DNA of 64,000 nucleotides from Stenomitos frigidus ULC18 (GCF_003003795.1 NZ_PVWK01000123.1:37638-101637), one strand, 5' to 3'; numbered from the stretch's first letter, positions 1 through 9,537 are shown. The notes: generated from the letters alone by a model not told the origin. Numbers and translations: made by a program.

Positions 1-103
1 TCGGTTGATAGGATTGGTTCAGAGCACTATGAATCGTTTCGCTAATAAACTGTTCATAGTTGTAATTACTGACGACAATGCTGACAAGTGGCTGAGGTTT
101 CAT
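1..103 (-). CDS. Family 2 glycosyltransferase, N-terminal part (runs off the left edge)
   Basis: The reverse strand reads from an ATG at 103 into MKPQPLVSIVVSNYNYEQF, then continues open to the window edge. The V-S-I-V-V-S-N-Y-N-Y opening is the first beta strand and nucleotide-binding start of GT2 (GT-A fold) enzymes, which move sugars from nucleotide sugars. A ribosome binding site, AGGAGAG, lies just upstream of the ATG, so the start is well supported. It follows another GT2 gene at 323-1189 on the same strand, so the two probably belong to one polysaccharide or surface-glycan cluster extending to the left. Only about 34 residues are visible, and acceptor and donor cannot be told. Confidence 0.75.
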   Translation of the reverse strand, partial: MKPQPLVSIVVSNYNYEQFISETIHSALNQSYQP

Positions 104-322
104 TGCTCTCCTGAAATGATGCGAAATTAAAGGATGATCTTTTTACTAGAATCAATTAATTTCTGAAAGGTGGCCAGAAGCCTTGGTTTAAGAAGCCTTT
201 GATGTTAGTGTTTGAGTCATGTTCTAGCCATTGTGAGCGATCAGTGGACGAGGAGGATGAATGTAGGAATAATCCTAGTCTTGCAAAGTTTTAAAGGTGC
301 CATTCCTGCCACCTTTCTCATA

Positions 323-1189
323 CTAAAATCGTCTTTCAGCAAGCACTCTAGCCGTGACTCGAAGACGGCTTTGAGCAACTTTCGCTTGAACTTTTGGGAT
401 AATTTCTTCAGGTCTTTTGCAGAAGTAGCGAACGCGTTCTAAAGTTCTATCCAATTCGTAGATGGCTGTTACTGCTAGCCTCTGATGCCATGGAAGCTGC
501 TTTCGATACTTCCGAATTAAGCGTTGCACACGACGCGGACCCTCACCGCTGCTGTGATCTCTAGCCGTCTTGGTGCCTGGACTAACACAAAAATTTCCCC
601 AGGTTTCATTAACATATTTAATGTTGGCTATTTGAACAGCCCGAAACAGGAAATCATGATCCATTGCGTAATGTTCGCTAACGTCATAAAGACCTGCCGT
701 CTGATGCAAAGACGTATGGTAGAAATAAGCGGATGGGTTCACTGGATACTGATTAATACGTCTGCCTAAAAGCAGGTCTACGAGCTTTAATTTGCTCGGT
801 TGATTGACTCCATAAAATCCGTTTGGGTCCCAAATATTGCAGTTTCCCACCAGCAAGCTCGGCTCTGGCAACGCTTTAAATAGCTCTGACACACGGTTTA
901 GAACGTTTGGCTCGTAGTGGTCATCAACATTTAAGATTGCTAGGACTTCTCCCTTAGCCATCGCAATGCCCTTGTTCATTGCATCGGATTGTCCCTGGTC
1001 TTTCTCGGAGAGCCAGCGAATGTGCGCATACTGCCCGGCGTAGCGTTTGACGATATCTACTGTCTTGTCTTTCGAGCCACCATCGACAATGATGTGTTCG
1101 ATGTCGGGGCACTGCTGATCAATGACAACCTGCATGCAGGCTTCAATAAAGCGTTCACCGTTATAAACCGGTGTGATAACACTAAGCAT
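323..1189 (-). CDS. Family 2 glycosyltransferase
   Basis: A 288-residue protein with a complete GT2 core: MLSVITPVYNGERF at the N-terminus, IIVDGGSKDKT near residue 35, the QGQSDAMNKGI helix, and an N-V-D-D metal/nucleotide motif near residue 88 (the DxD equivalent). These enzymes transfer a sugar from a nucleotide sugar to a lipid or glycan acceptor at the cytoplasmic membrane. No membrane segment is obvious, so it is probably a soluble or peripheral enzyme. It lies upstream of the second GT2 gene (ending at the left edge) with a 219-base gap, consistent with a surface polysaccharide locus. No clear Shine-Dalgarno precedes the ATG. The exact substrate cannot be inferred. Confidence 0.85.
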   Translation of the reverse strand: MLSVITPVYNGERFIEACMQVVIDQQCPDIEHIIVDGGSKDKTVDIVKRYAGQYAHIRWLSEKDQGQSDAMNKGIAMAKGEVLAILNVDDHYEPNVLNRVSELFKALPEPSLLVGNCNIWDPNGFYGVNQPSKLKLVDLLLGRRINQYPVNPSAYFYHTSLHQTAGLYDVSEHYAMDHDFLFRAVQIANIKYVNETWGNFCVSPGTKTARDHSSGEGPRRVQRLIRKYRKQLPWHQRLAVTAIYELDRTLERVRYFCKRPEEIIPKVQAKVAQSRLRVTARVLAERRF

Positions 1190-1668
1190 AGTGACGAGAG
1201 GCTGTAGGTCAATGGGGAAAGCAGCTTCTGCCGGGTCTTTGACGGTGCGATCGGGTCATCACCCTCATGACACACTCGAAAGACGAAAGGCAGGGCTTGC
1301 GTTACCCACTAACCAATACTCCGTAAAGATCTATGATCAGGAAAGCCAAGCTATTTGCTGCATTTTTTGAGCGTTCTTGAAGCTAGAGACCACATCTTTT
1401 AGAGGAGGGAACTCTGCATCGATCAAGACCGTCCTCAGATTCCTGCTGCTGAGAAACCCCTGGGAACGGTGTCAGTTAGTGGCGCGATACAGCGTTGCCT
1501 GAGGCAGCCCATGTCATCTAATTGTCTTTGGGATTGGGCTCAGTATCTTCAGAGTGATTGGGTAGTGCTATTTAGGCAAAGGCAAAGCAAAAAAGGCTGA
1601 AAGAGGCATATCCATGCCGCAATGCTTCCGAGCATACCGATTATTCTCCAGCCTTCCCAAAATGGCAT
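1190..1668. other. Intergenic stretch, no gene recognised
   Basis: About 480 bases between the GT2 gene and the mnmG remnant. No open frame here resembles a known protein on either strand. The reverse-strand frame running on from the mnmG piece (1549-1668) shows no similarity I recognise and probably reads through junk. Confidence 0.4.
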
Positions 1669-1782
1669 TACCCGACAACCTAAGCGTGCGGTTGCTAAAG
1701 CCGCTTCGCAGCCAGCGTGTCCGGATCCCAAAACAATGACATCAAAGGCATCCAAAAAATCAACGGACGATCGCACGGTCAT
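1669..1782 (-). pseudogene. mnmG: 5' fragment of mnmG (tRNA uridine-5-carboxymethylaminomethyl modification enzyme)
   Basis: The first 38 codons read [19 protein letters not shown] followed by [19 protein letters not shown]. This is the N-terminal FAD-binding Rossmann motif of MnmG/GidA (usual form [12 protein letters not shown]). The intact enzyme is about 630 residues and should continue with the L-L-L-T-L-N-L-D-x-I-A-W-Q-P-C-N-P-A-V-G-G block; here the similarity stops abruptly after codon 38 and the frame ends at 1549 with unrelated sequence. It is therefore a truncated copy, left by recombination or insertion and deletion. A complete mnmG must exist elsewhere because the gene is nearly universal. 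Recognition rests on the motif and its order, not on a search. Confidence 0.75.
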
Positions 1783-2068
1783 AACGGGCTCAGTAGGTTG
1801 GGAATCTCCATCTCATTTTAGCAGTTATGTCAGTGCTCTTTATACGGTTGTTAAGCGTTGTAGCTATTGAAGTCGGTTAAGTTGCAAACCTGTCTCACCA
1901 GCCACCGATCGTTGGGGCCGTAGAAAACATTTTTGGAGGGCAAATTCTCTGCCTTTATAGGCTGAATACCTGCTGTAGAATTGATGTAGGCACTGCTTAT
2001 TGACTCCTTGATCGTATTTGTCAACAATGCAGAAGTTTCAGTGAAAGCTAATAGTTAGCTTTTTGAAG

Positions 2069-2713
2069 TCATATGCAACAAAATTTTGAAAGGATTGATC
2101 GGGCGGGTCCAACAATTTCCTGGCATAGCCCTGAATACTTATAGTTTGTTGACTCTTGCAGAGCCTTTATATATGACTGATTAAGTTCTGGGTGAAACTG
2201 AACACCAAATAAGAGCTTGCTTTTATGGCTAATGATCTGAACTGGGCAATCCTGAGAATAACCCAGGTTTAAAAACTGTTTGGGCAAGTTAATAACTGAT
2301 TCAAAATGAGCAGCATTTGCCTCAATTTGCTTTGGCAAGAACCCAAAGAAAGAATGTTTAACCTTGAGATTAACTTTGACAGGACCAATTTCTTCATATT
2401 GACGCAGAATTTCTGCTCCATAGGTGTAAGCCAAAAATTGCATACCAAAGCAAATACCTAAGAAGGGTATGTTTTGGCGATCGCATTCCCAAATGATTCG
2501 ACGCGCCTCACAAAACCATGGTTGTTCACCTTCGGAGATGTTGACTTCACTGCCTCCCAAGATGACATGAGTGAAACCTTCTAATTCAAGCGGCTTATCG
2601 TGCTCATGAAAGTTGTGGTAAGCGGTGGGTTCTCCAATATGGTTCCAAATGGCTTCCCGCTCAGCTTTGTCAAGCCCAGGTGCCATTGCTTGCAGTAATA
2701 AAATATTGTTCAT
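2069..2713 (-). CDS. Class I glutamine amidotransferase-like protein
   Basis: A 214-residue GATase1-fold protein. The nucleophile elbow F-L-G-I-C-F-G-M-Q-F-L-A-Y (Cys near residue 90) and the G-V-Q-F-H-P-E block near the C-terminus supply the Cys-His-Glu triad used to release ammonia from glutamine. The protein is a stand-alone glutaminase-like domain, as in GMP synthase (glutamine-hydrolysing)-like and peptidase C26-related proteins; no synthase domain is fused or adjacent. The start at 2713 is chosen because AAGAGGT lies 5 bases upstream of that ATG; an upstream start at 2740 has no such site. It is flanked by long non-coding stretches, so it is probably monocistronic. The acceptor of the ammonia, if any, is unknown. 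Confidence 0.8.
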   Translation of the reverse strand: MNNILLLQAMAPGLDKAEREAIWNHIGEPTAYHNFHEHDKPLELEGFTHVILGGSEVNISEGEQPWFCEARRIIWECDRQNIPFLGICFGMQFLAYTYGAEILRQYEEIGPVKVNLKVKHSFFGFLPKQIEANAAHFESVINLPKQFLNLGYSQDCPVQIISHKSKLLFGVQFHPELNQSYIKALQESTNYKYSGLCQEIVGPARSILSKFCCI

Positions 2714-3811
2714 TGTTACCTCTTTAGTAAATTCCAGCATCGGCTTAGCACCACTGGTTTGAGCAATGGTGAAGGCTGCGTGCTGCGTACTGAATTAGAA
2801 CGGTAGGCATTTTTTCACCATGCGCTACCACTACAAAGCCTTGATATGAGTCAATCTTTCGGCGTGCTATCCGGTTGCCTAACAACTACTTGAGGCAACT
2901 TTTTTTCAATCGCGAGTTGTTACTTATGACAAATAAATTTATGTCTGCTTACAGCAATACTATTGATGGAAAATTGAAAATTAATTTCCCATACAGCAGC
3001 TATTAATGATATCAAAAGTACAAATTCAAAGCTGTAGCTTTGAACGACTGATGGTATTAGCAGCAATTATAAGGACATGGAATGGTTGATCAAAAACAAA
3101 CCAATAGCAACAAATGTACTGACGAGCGCAATACGTAGCCGAGCTTGATTAGTAATGGCTATTCGTTAACGAATAAAGATAGGGTCAATTAAAGATAGGG
3201 TGGATGCATCCAGAACTATGCCCTTGATTGATGAGGAGTACTACTAAGATTCAGTCCCAATTCATGGTGCAGTCGTCACTGTAGTTCCTTATCTATTCCT
3301 TATCTATAAGAGAACTCATTACCTATTAGGAGCTATAGGAATTACCACGCCATCAAGATTAACAAGATTCAGTAGAGCCCCGAAGTATCTACCAACCTTC
3401 GTACAGTAAATACTCTCTGCAATAAAATAAATATACGGTATAAAAGTGTGACTATCTTTGCGTGTTCATACTGAATCATGATTTCTTGATTGAATAACGT
3501 GACACTGTATTTTTTTGGTAAATCTAGCCTTACAAAGGCGGATGTCTTTATTCTCTACAGAATAAAGATAGTTGGGGTTTCAAAGTTTTGGCGGCACGAG
3601 CGTCATCATCTGAGGTTTTTTGTCTTTTGCAAATTCCGTACGTCTTTTATGAAGGGGCACCAGCTCTGAGTGACGTTTAAACACAGGCTGATGATGGAGT
3701 AATCTGGTTCATAGCAGCATCCGAAAACATATCAACCATGTACGTTCTGATACTCTTACGTTGCTCTAGCCTTGCTAGCGTTAGGTAGTGGTTGTAGGTA
3801 AGATGCAGTAT
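2714..3811. other. Roughly 1.1 kb AT-rich intergenic region
   Basis: No open frame in this stretch looks like a protein. It holds small direct repeats: AAAGATAGGGT occurs twice at about 3175-3204, and TTCCTTATCTAT occurs twice at about 3285-3306. Composition is more AT-rich than the flanking genes. No tRNA-like cloverleaf or strong terminator was seen. It could be a degraded gene region or hold an unrecognised small RNA. Confidence 0.35.
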
Positions 3812-4633
3812 ATGGTACGAACGATCGTGGGTTCAGTGGCAACCCTTTGGCGTTATCCAGTGAAGTCGATGCTGGGAGAGGAACTGGAGGTTTCAGAAAT
3901 CACTGAGCGTGGATTGCTGGGCGATCGAGCGTATGCGTTGCTGGATGTGCAAAGCGGTAGGGTTGCCAGCGCCAAAAACCCGAAAAAATGGGCAAAACTG
4001 CTGGAATTTCAGGCAGCATTCACCGAGTCTCCTGTGCAGGAAGCCCTGCCTCCAGTCAAAGTATCCCTTCCCGATGGTGGCTCCATTACCAGTGAGGCGA
4101 TCGAAACTAGTAGCATTCTCTCTGGCTTTCTGGGTCGAGACGTGCAGCTACTGTCCTCGGCACCGCAGACATCGAGCCTGGATCAGTATTGGCCGAACGT
4201 GGAAGGAACGGCCTATCAGGAAAAAATCACCGAACTGTTTTTGCCCCCTGGTACGTTTTTCGATTCGTGCTCCGTTCATGCGATCACAACCGCAACCCTG
4301 GCGCGGCTCCAGGAGCTTTATCCAGACGGGCAATTTGACTTGCGCCGCTTTCGCCCCAATCTGTTGATCAAACCAGTGTCGGATGAGGCATCGTTTGTTG
4401 AGGATGCCTGGGTCGGTAATGTACTGGCGATCGGCGATGAAGTACGTCTCAGTATTGATACGGCCTGTCCTCGCTGTGTGGTGACAACGCTGGCACAGGC
4501 TGGTTTACCAAGTGACCTGGGCATCTTACGCACAACGGCTCAGTACAATAACGTCATTGCAGGCATCCGTGCCTCGGTTTTGCAGAGCGGCACCATCCGT
4601 CGCCATGATCCAATTTGGCTAGAGTCGCCATAA
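3812..4633 (+). CDS. MOSC domain protein (MOSC N-terminal beta barrel plus MOSC domain)
   Basis: About 273 residues. The N-terminal beta-barrel block contains L-W-R-Y-P-V-K-S-M-L-G and E-R-G-L-L-G-D-R-A-Y, and the C-terminal MOSC domain contains F-R-P-N-L-L-I-K and T-A-C-P-R-C-V-V-T-T, with the conserved cysteine expected to handle the sulfur of molybdenum cofactor. The family includes the mARC and MOCOS C-terminal domains, YcbX and YiiM, which reduce N-hydroxylated compounds or carry Moco sulfur. No partner reductase is adjacent. Start choice is uncertain: GTG at 3788, ATG at 3803 and ATG at 3812 are all in frame; the last sits at a normal distance from TAGGTA at about 3795-3800. Confidence 0.82.
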   Translation: MVRTIVGSVATLWRYPVKSMLGEELEVSEITERGLLGDRAYALLDVQSGRVASAKNPKKWAKLLEFQAAFTESPVQEALPPVKVSLPDGGSITSEAIETSSILSGFLGRDVQLLSSAPQTSSLDQYWPNVEGTAYQEKITELFLPPGTFFDSCSVHAITTATLARLQELYPDGQFDLRRFRPNLLIKPVSDEASFVEDAWVGNVLAIGDEVRLSIDTACPRCVVTTLAQAGLPSDLGILRTTAQYNNVIAGIRASVLQSGTIRRHDPIWLESP

Positions 4634-4811
4634 CAGCTTGTTCGGCTAACTAAACTTGTAGTCTTGCTGACTCTCAGCTGTGACGGGGGGTGAAACTTAA
4701 CCCGATTGGGTGTGTATTTCTACAGCATGGAAAGGTATAACTCTTCTTATAAAAGTTTTCTGTCAAGATCCGTCTGGTATGAGCAACAGCTAGACCGTCG
4801 CAGGGGTGTTT

Positions 4812-7607
4812 ATGTATGAGGCATTTATTTCCTATTCCCGTAAAGACAGAGCCTTTGTAGAGAACCTTTACACTGCCTTGACTCAACACGATCGCAAAGT
4901 CTGGGTCGATTGGGAGGATATTCCACACACGGCAGATTGGCGACAAGAAGTTTACGATGGCATTGATGCGGCTAACAATTTCATTTTCATCCTCAGCCCC
5001 GACTCCATTGCGTCAGCCGTGTGTGGAGAAGAGTTGGAGCGAGCAGCCACCAGTAAACGGTTGGTGCCCATTGTTTGTCGAGATGTGGCTCCCAACGACG
5101 TGCATCCAGCGTTAACGAAGCTCAACTGGATCTTTTTTCGGGAAACGGACGCGTTCGATCAGGCGTTTCAATCCTTGACAGCGGCACTGGATAATGATCT
5201 TGCCCATGTCAAAGCACACACACGCTTGTTAACCCGAGCGTTGGAGTGGGATCACAAAGGGCAAGAAGGGAGTTTACTGCTGCGCGGTCAGGACTTGAGA
5301 AGTGCTGAAGACTGGCTGGTGCATGGAGAGGGCAAGATGCCTGCTCCAACCTCGTTACAACGCATGTATGTGGGGCAAAGCCATCAGGCAGAAGCGGCTC
5401 GTCAGCGCAAACTACTGTTAGGTGTGACCGCAGGTGGTGTGATCTCGGCATTACTTGCGATCGCTGCTGGCATTGGTTGGAACGAAGCGAATCGGCAGCG
5501 GGTTGTGGCTGAGCAACAAATGCTGAGTGCCGAAAGCGGATCGACCCAGTTGCTCTCTGCTGCTGGGCAAGGCTTTGATGCTTTGATGACTAGCCTTAGA
5601 GCGGGTATGCAATTGCGGCAAGCAAGCTGGAGAAAAGAGAATGATCCGCTTTCAACGCAAGTGGTTAACGCCTTTCAAGAATCTATTTATGGGGTTCGTG
5701 AAAAAAACCGCCTTATGGGGCATGGCGGCGTTGTGTATGGCGTTAGCTTTAGCCCTGATGGAAAAACGATCGCCTCTGCCAGTGATGATCACACCATCAA
5801 ACTTTGGAATCTGGATGGTTCACTCCGACAAACGCTGAAAGGGCATGAGGGGGAAGTCCATCAAATCAAGTTTAGTCCGAATGGTAAAACCCTTGCCTCC
5901 GCTAGTGCCGATCACACCGTCAGGCTTTGGAACCCAGATGGCACCTTCCGACAAACGCTGGATGGGCATACGAATGCCGTTTACAGCGTGGCGTTTAGTC
6001 CTGATAGCCGGATGATTGCCTCCGCGAGTGCCGATGGTACGACCAAACTTTGGGATCAAGATGGAGTGCTTTTGCAGACGTTGGTCGGGGCTCGCAGTGC
6101 AAGGAAGCCTATTGCCCCTAACAATCATGCTGACAGCCATCACGGCAATCTCTCCTTTGAATCGTCAGGTGAAGTGCGCGATGTCAGTTTTAGCCCCAAT
6201 GGTCAAACCATTGCCACCGCAGATGGTGACACCATCCAACTTTGGAGTCGGACTGGCAAACTACTGAAAACAATCGCGGGCTACAACCGACCCGTTTTAA
6301 GTGTGAATTTTAGCCCCGATGGGCAGAAGCTAGTAGCAGCCAGTGAAGATGGCACCATTCAGTTTTGGACGCTGGGGGGCACCTTGTTGGCGAAGCTCTT
6401 TGAAGGGAATGTCATCCACCAGGCGAAATTTAGTCCTGATGGCAAAACCATTGCTTCAGCCGGTGGCGATACGCTAGTCAAACTATGGAATCGGGATGGT
6501 ACTCTGCTGCAAACGTTTCAAGGGCACCAGGATGGCGTCTACGACCTTAGCTTCAGCCCGGATGGGCAGACGATCGCCTCCGCCAGCGCAGACGGCAGCA
6601 TTCGTATTTGGCAGCGCAATGGCATCTCACTGCAAACCTTAGAGGGGCACCGTGGGGACGTTTATAATGCTGTGTTTAGCCCCGACGGCCAGGTCATGGT
6701 TTCTGTGGGTGCGGATAAGGTTGTCAGGCTTTGGCAGCGCAATGGTACGCCTATTAACACGCTGCAAGGACATACAGATTTAATTCATGGCGTTGCGTTC
6801 AGCCCGGATGGTCAAACCATTGCTACTGCAAGTTGGGATGGCACTGCAAAGCTCTGGAGCCGTAAAGGAGCGTTGCTCAAAACGCTTAAGGGGCACACTG
6901 GACGAGTGTTTGGGGTGGTTTTCAGCCCGGATGGGGAGATGGTCGTCACCAGTAGCGGCGATGGCACGATCAAAACGTGGGATCGGAACGGCAAACTGTT
7001 GAAAACGCTGCGAGGACATACGGACGTCGTACACAACGTTAGCTTTAGCCCGGATGGTCAGTTCATGGTTTCGGCCAGCCATGATAAAACAGTGCGGCTG
7101 TGGAGTCGAGACGGTCGCATGATTAAAGTCTTCAGAGGACATACCAATTGGATTCATGCGGTTGCCTTCAATCCAGATGGACAGACGATCGCGTCTGCTA
7201 GCCATGACCGAACCATACGACTGTGGAATCGGGATGGCATGGCCTTGCACACCCTGGAGGGGCACAGCGACAAGGTGTTAGGCATTGCCTTCAGCCCTGA
7301 TGGGCAGACGATCGCCTCTTCCAGTGCAGATAAGACTGTGCGGTTATGGCGCACCGATGGCACACCCATTGCCATTTTGCGGGGACATGGAGACTCGATT
7401 CATGGCATTAACTTTAGCCCCGATGGCAAGACGCTGGCGTCTGCTAGCAATGACAATACGGTGATCGTATGGAATCTAGAAAACCTCAATGATTTAGAGG
7501 GTCTTCTTGCTAAAAGTTGCCATTGGCTACAGGGCTATTTACAGAACAATCCAACCGTTCCGGCAAGCGATCGCGCCCTCTGCAACGGCATTAAGACTGC
7601 GTCCTAA
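4812..7607 (+). CDS. TIR domain - transmembrane - 14x WD40 repeat protein
   Basis: A 931-residue protein. Residues 1-140 form a TIR domain: FISYSRKDR, the W-V-D-W-E-D-I box and S-P-D-S-I-A-S-A-V-C-G-E-E-L, where Glu74 matches the catalytic glutamate of NAD-cleaving TIR domains. A basic linker leads to one hydrophobic segment at about 205-227 (LLLGVTAGGVISALLAIAAG), then a helical stretch, then 14 WD40 repeats from about residue 300 to 890, each with F-S-P-D-G and a closing L-W or similar. Fourteen repeats suit two seven-bladed propellers. Such cyanobacterial proteins are predicted sensors in which the propellers recognise a partner or signal and TIR acts as effector; function here is inferred. 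ATG at 4812 has AGGGG upstream. Confidence 0.9.
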   Translation: MYEAFISYSRKDRAFVENLYTALTQHDRKVWVDWEDIPHTADWRQEVYDGIDAANNFIFILSPDSIASAVCGEELERAATSKRLVPIVCRDVAPNDVHPALTKLNWIFFRETDAFDQAFQSLTAALDNDLAHVKAHTRLLTRALEWDHKGQEGSLLLRGQDLRSAEDWLVHGEGKMPAPTSLQRMYVGQSHQAEAARQRKLLLGVTAGGVISALLAIAAGIGWNEANRQRVVAEQQMLSAESGSTQLLSAAGQGFDALMTSLRAGMQLRQASWRKENDPLSTQVVNAFQESIYGVREKNRLMGHGGVVYGVSFSPDGKTIASASDDHTIKLWNLDGSLRQTLKGHEGEVHQIKFSPNGKTLASASADHTVRLWNPDGTFRQTLDGHTNAVYSVAFSPDSRMIASASADGTTKLWDQDGVLLQTLVGARSARKPIAPNNHADSHHGNLSFESSGEVRDVSFSPNGQTIATADGDTIQLWSRTGKLLKTIAGYNRPVLSVNFSPDGQKLVAASEDGTIQFWTLGGTLLAKLFEGNVIHQAKFSPDGKTIASAGGDTLVKLWNRDGTLLQTFQGHQDGVYDLSFSPDGQTIASASADGSIRIWQRNGISLQTLEGHRGDVYNAVFSPDGQVMVSVGADKVVRLWQRNGTPINTLQGHTDLIHGVAFSPDGQTIATASWDGTAKLWSRKGALLKTLKGHTGRVFGVVFSPDGEMVVTSSGDGTIKTWDRNGKLLKTLRGHTDVVHNVSFSPDGQFMVSASHDKTVRLWSRDGRMIKVFRGHTNWIHAVAFNPDGQTIASASHDRTIRLWNRDGMALHTLEGHSDKVLGIAFSPDGQTIASSSADKTVRLWRTDGTPIAILRGHGDSIHGINFSPDGKTLASASNDNTVIVWNLENLNDLEGLLAKSCHWLQGYLQNNPTVPASDRALCNGIKTAS

Positions 7608-7649
7608 CCGATCGTCTACGCCGCGAGACACATTCATCTTCTCCAAAGT

Positions 7650-7682
7650 GCGATCGATGGCATAACAACTCCCATCGATCGC
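7650..7682. terminator. Inverted repeat between convergent genes
   Basis: GCGATCGATGG at 7650-7660 pairs with CCATCGATCGC at 7672-7682 around an 11-base loop. It lies exactly between the convergent ends of the TIR-WD40 gene and the gene at 7686-8048, so it could stop transcription in both directions. There is no U-run, so a factor-independent terminator is not certain; it also overlaps HIP1-like sequence. Confidence 0.4.
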
Positions 7683-7685
7683 TGG

Positions 7686-8048
7686 CTATAAGCCCCGATC
7701 GCGCTCCAGATCACGGATGACTTTCTCGTAAACCCAGACTGGGGAACGATCGGGGTTCTGCTCTTGAGTCTGCTCCACCAGATGTTTTGCCAACGTTTCG
7801 TTACCGTTGAGCAACATCACCAGGCGGCGATGAAGGGGCGCAACCTGCCATTCTGTTGCGGCCGACGAGCGCTGAGTTTGCGTTACCACCTGTTCACCCC
7901 GCACAATCAGCTCATCCACCGTTTGCTGCACCTCAGTCTGCAGCGCTGAAAGGCTTTCATCCAGATGCTCGATTTTTTCGATCGTGTACGAGGCCAATCC
8001 GGCTCCAAAATAGAGGGTTTTCTGAAACAGATCGTTCAAGCTATCCAT
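7686..8048 (-). CDS. Conserved small helical protein (phasin-like), function unknown
   Basis: A 120-residue protein predicted to be mainly helical. The N-terminal part (MDSLNDLFQKTLYFGAGLAS, then a charged heptad-like stretch to about residue 60) recalls phasin-like proteins; the C-terminal part has L-L-N-G-N-E-T-L-A-K-H-L and an ending of the form W-V-Y-E-K-V-I-R-D-L-E-R-D-R that I associate with a small conserved cyanobacterial family. No catalytic motif, signal peptide or membrane segment is apparent. It is convergent with the TIR-WD40 gene. Function is not known; a granule- or membrane-surface role is only a guess from the phasin-like look. Confidence 0.7.
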   Translation of the reverse strand: MDSLNDLFQKTLYFGAGLASYTIEKIEHLDESLSALQTEVQQTVDELIVRGEQVVTQTQRSSAATEWQVAPLHRRLVMLLNGNETLAKHLVEQTQEQNPDRSPVWVYEKVIRDLERDRGL

Positions 8049-8160
8049 AAAATGCCGGGTTCAGTTGCAACATCCTTATTCTGCCCTCAACCTAGTAGGG
8101 GCGTCATCCCCTGTCGAGAGACAATTATTGCCTCTCGACGATTGGGCAGGACGATCAGCA

Positions 8161-9537
8161 CTATTGACCCACTAAACTAGACAGAATTCGTTGCCAAAAG
8201 GGACGCGCATCCCCTTCGATTTGAGGCAGCTTTTTACGAATGTCTTGAATATTCCATCCAGTCAGACGAGATAGATTTTGGGCCTGTTGTTCAAAGCGAC
8301 GCGGGAGCGATCGACGATACTGATACGCTGCCTGACATTTCGGCTTTCCATCAAAGGCATGACGCAACACATAGCGACCCTGGAATGTGTCACGATTGCC
8401 CGTTTCCTGAAACATTAAGTCTTCGGGAAATTTGTCGCGAGTGTAGCGAACGTGCAGGCGGGTGATGAAAACGCTGGAGGACGGAAACGGACGACGGAAA
8501 TTACCTGATGGCACGGGCATAGCGTCGCTGTTGGGATTATCGAGCCAGAAGACACCGGCTTGCTTCAACTCAGTTTGCGATAGCGGTTCTGCCGAACAGG
8601 GGTCGCAGTTTGACATATCCCAGGCGTATTCCATAAAGGCAACTTTGCGATCTTCGCGATCGTAGGCCGTCTGGAACATGGCTTTGTAGAAAGCGCTAAA
8701 TTCGTTTTTGACAAAGACTGGAATCTCCGAATCCGACGGCACTTTGACGGTGCGGTAATTGGTCACTTCCGTTTGCCCTTGCGGTGACAGAACGTAGATC
8801 AATAAATCCTGAGCGGCTTTTGCATTGATCATCCCCAAGCGAATTGGCAACATAAAGCGTGGCGACTCATAGGCGATTTGGAGCGGTCGCAGAGATTGAT
8901 AACCGGCTTTATCGTACTCATCGAGATTGACCTTCGCGACAAAGAACTTCAGCTTCTGCCGGATGTAGGGCTTCAGCAGTTGGTTCGCGCCTCTAGGAAT
9001 TTTGTAGCCGTTTTGGGTGAGCCAGGTTTGCAGTCCATCTGATTCCTTGGCGCTCAAGAGTAGAATGTCGTATTCACCCACGGTGTAACGCGCCTCTACC
9101 GTAACGCCCAGAGAGTCCTTACGTGCTCTATTTTCTTCCCTAGCCATGCCAGCTGCTGCGGAAGGAGCGGGAACAGCCCGATCGTACATTGCCTCGTTGC
9201 AGGGATCTTCATCAAAATATTCCACCAGTCGTGGTGCACTAAAGGCATCCAGTCGCTCGATGATTTTGGGGTCAGCAACTTTGATTTGATCCTTTCGCAG
9301 CACGACAGGAACAGGCACCACGATCGCAAAATCCTTCACCTCACCCTGAAAGTCGTTCGCCATCGTCAGTACAGTGCGATTGCCTGAATGCGCGATCGCC
9401 ACCTGCGATGCCTGGTTATATAACTTGGCATCTGCCTTGGCTACGTAAAAGCCACAAAACGCCCACGCACTGGGAGCGACCAGCAGACAAACAAGACAGG
9501 TGAAACATAAAGTAATGAGAATACGTAAAGGTTTCAT
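8161..9537 (-). CDS. DUF2330 domain secreted protein
   Basis: A 458-residue protein with a signal peptide (MKPLRILITLCFTCLVCLLV, cleaved near APSAWA). The mature part starts FCGFYVAKADAKLYNQASQV and continues into the DUF2330 region (FAIVVPVPVVLRKDQIKV), a family of exported proteins of unknown function found in cyanobacteria and other bacteria. Several cysteines (CGFYV, EDPCNEAM, SNCDPCSAEP, KPKCQAA) suggest disulfides. It lies 68 bases downstream of the RnfD-like gene on the same strand, suggesting they are co-expressed. The spacer carries TTTTGAG heptamers. Biochemical role unknown. Confidence 0.82.
   Translation of the reverse strand: MKPLRILITLCFTCLVCLLVAPSAWAFCGFYVAKADAKLYNQASQVAIAHSGNRTVLTMANDFQGEVKDFAIVVPVPVVLRKDQIKVADPKIIERLDAFSAPRLVEYFDEDPCNEAMYDRAVPAPSAAAGMAREENRARKDSLGVTVEARYTVGEYDILLLSAKESDGLQTWLTQNGYKIPRGANQLLKPYIRQKLKFFVAKVNLDEYDKAGYQSLRPLQIAYESPRFMLPIRLGMINAKAAQDLLIYVLSPQGQTEVTNYRTVKVPSDSEIPVFVKNEFSAFYKAMFQTAYDREDRKVAFMEYAWDMSNCDPCSAEPLSQTELKQAGVFWLDNPNSDAMPVPSGNFRRPFPSSSVFITRLHVRYTRDKFPEDLMFQETGNRDTFQGRYVLRHAFDGKPKCQAAYQYRRSLPRRFEQQAQNLSRLTGWNIQDIRKKLPQIEGDARPFWQRILSSLVGQ

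Noticed and set aside
6780..7265. 161-codon reverse-strand frame within the WD40 repeats
   Set aside because: Its periodic appearance mirrors the WD40 repeats on the coding strand and it has no domain of its own.
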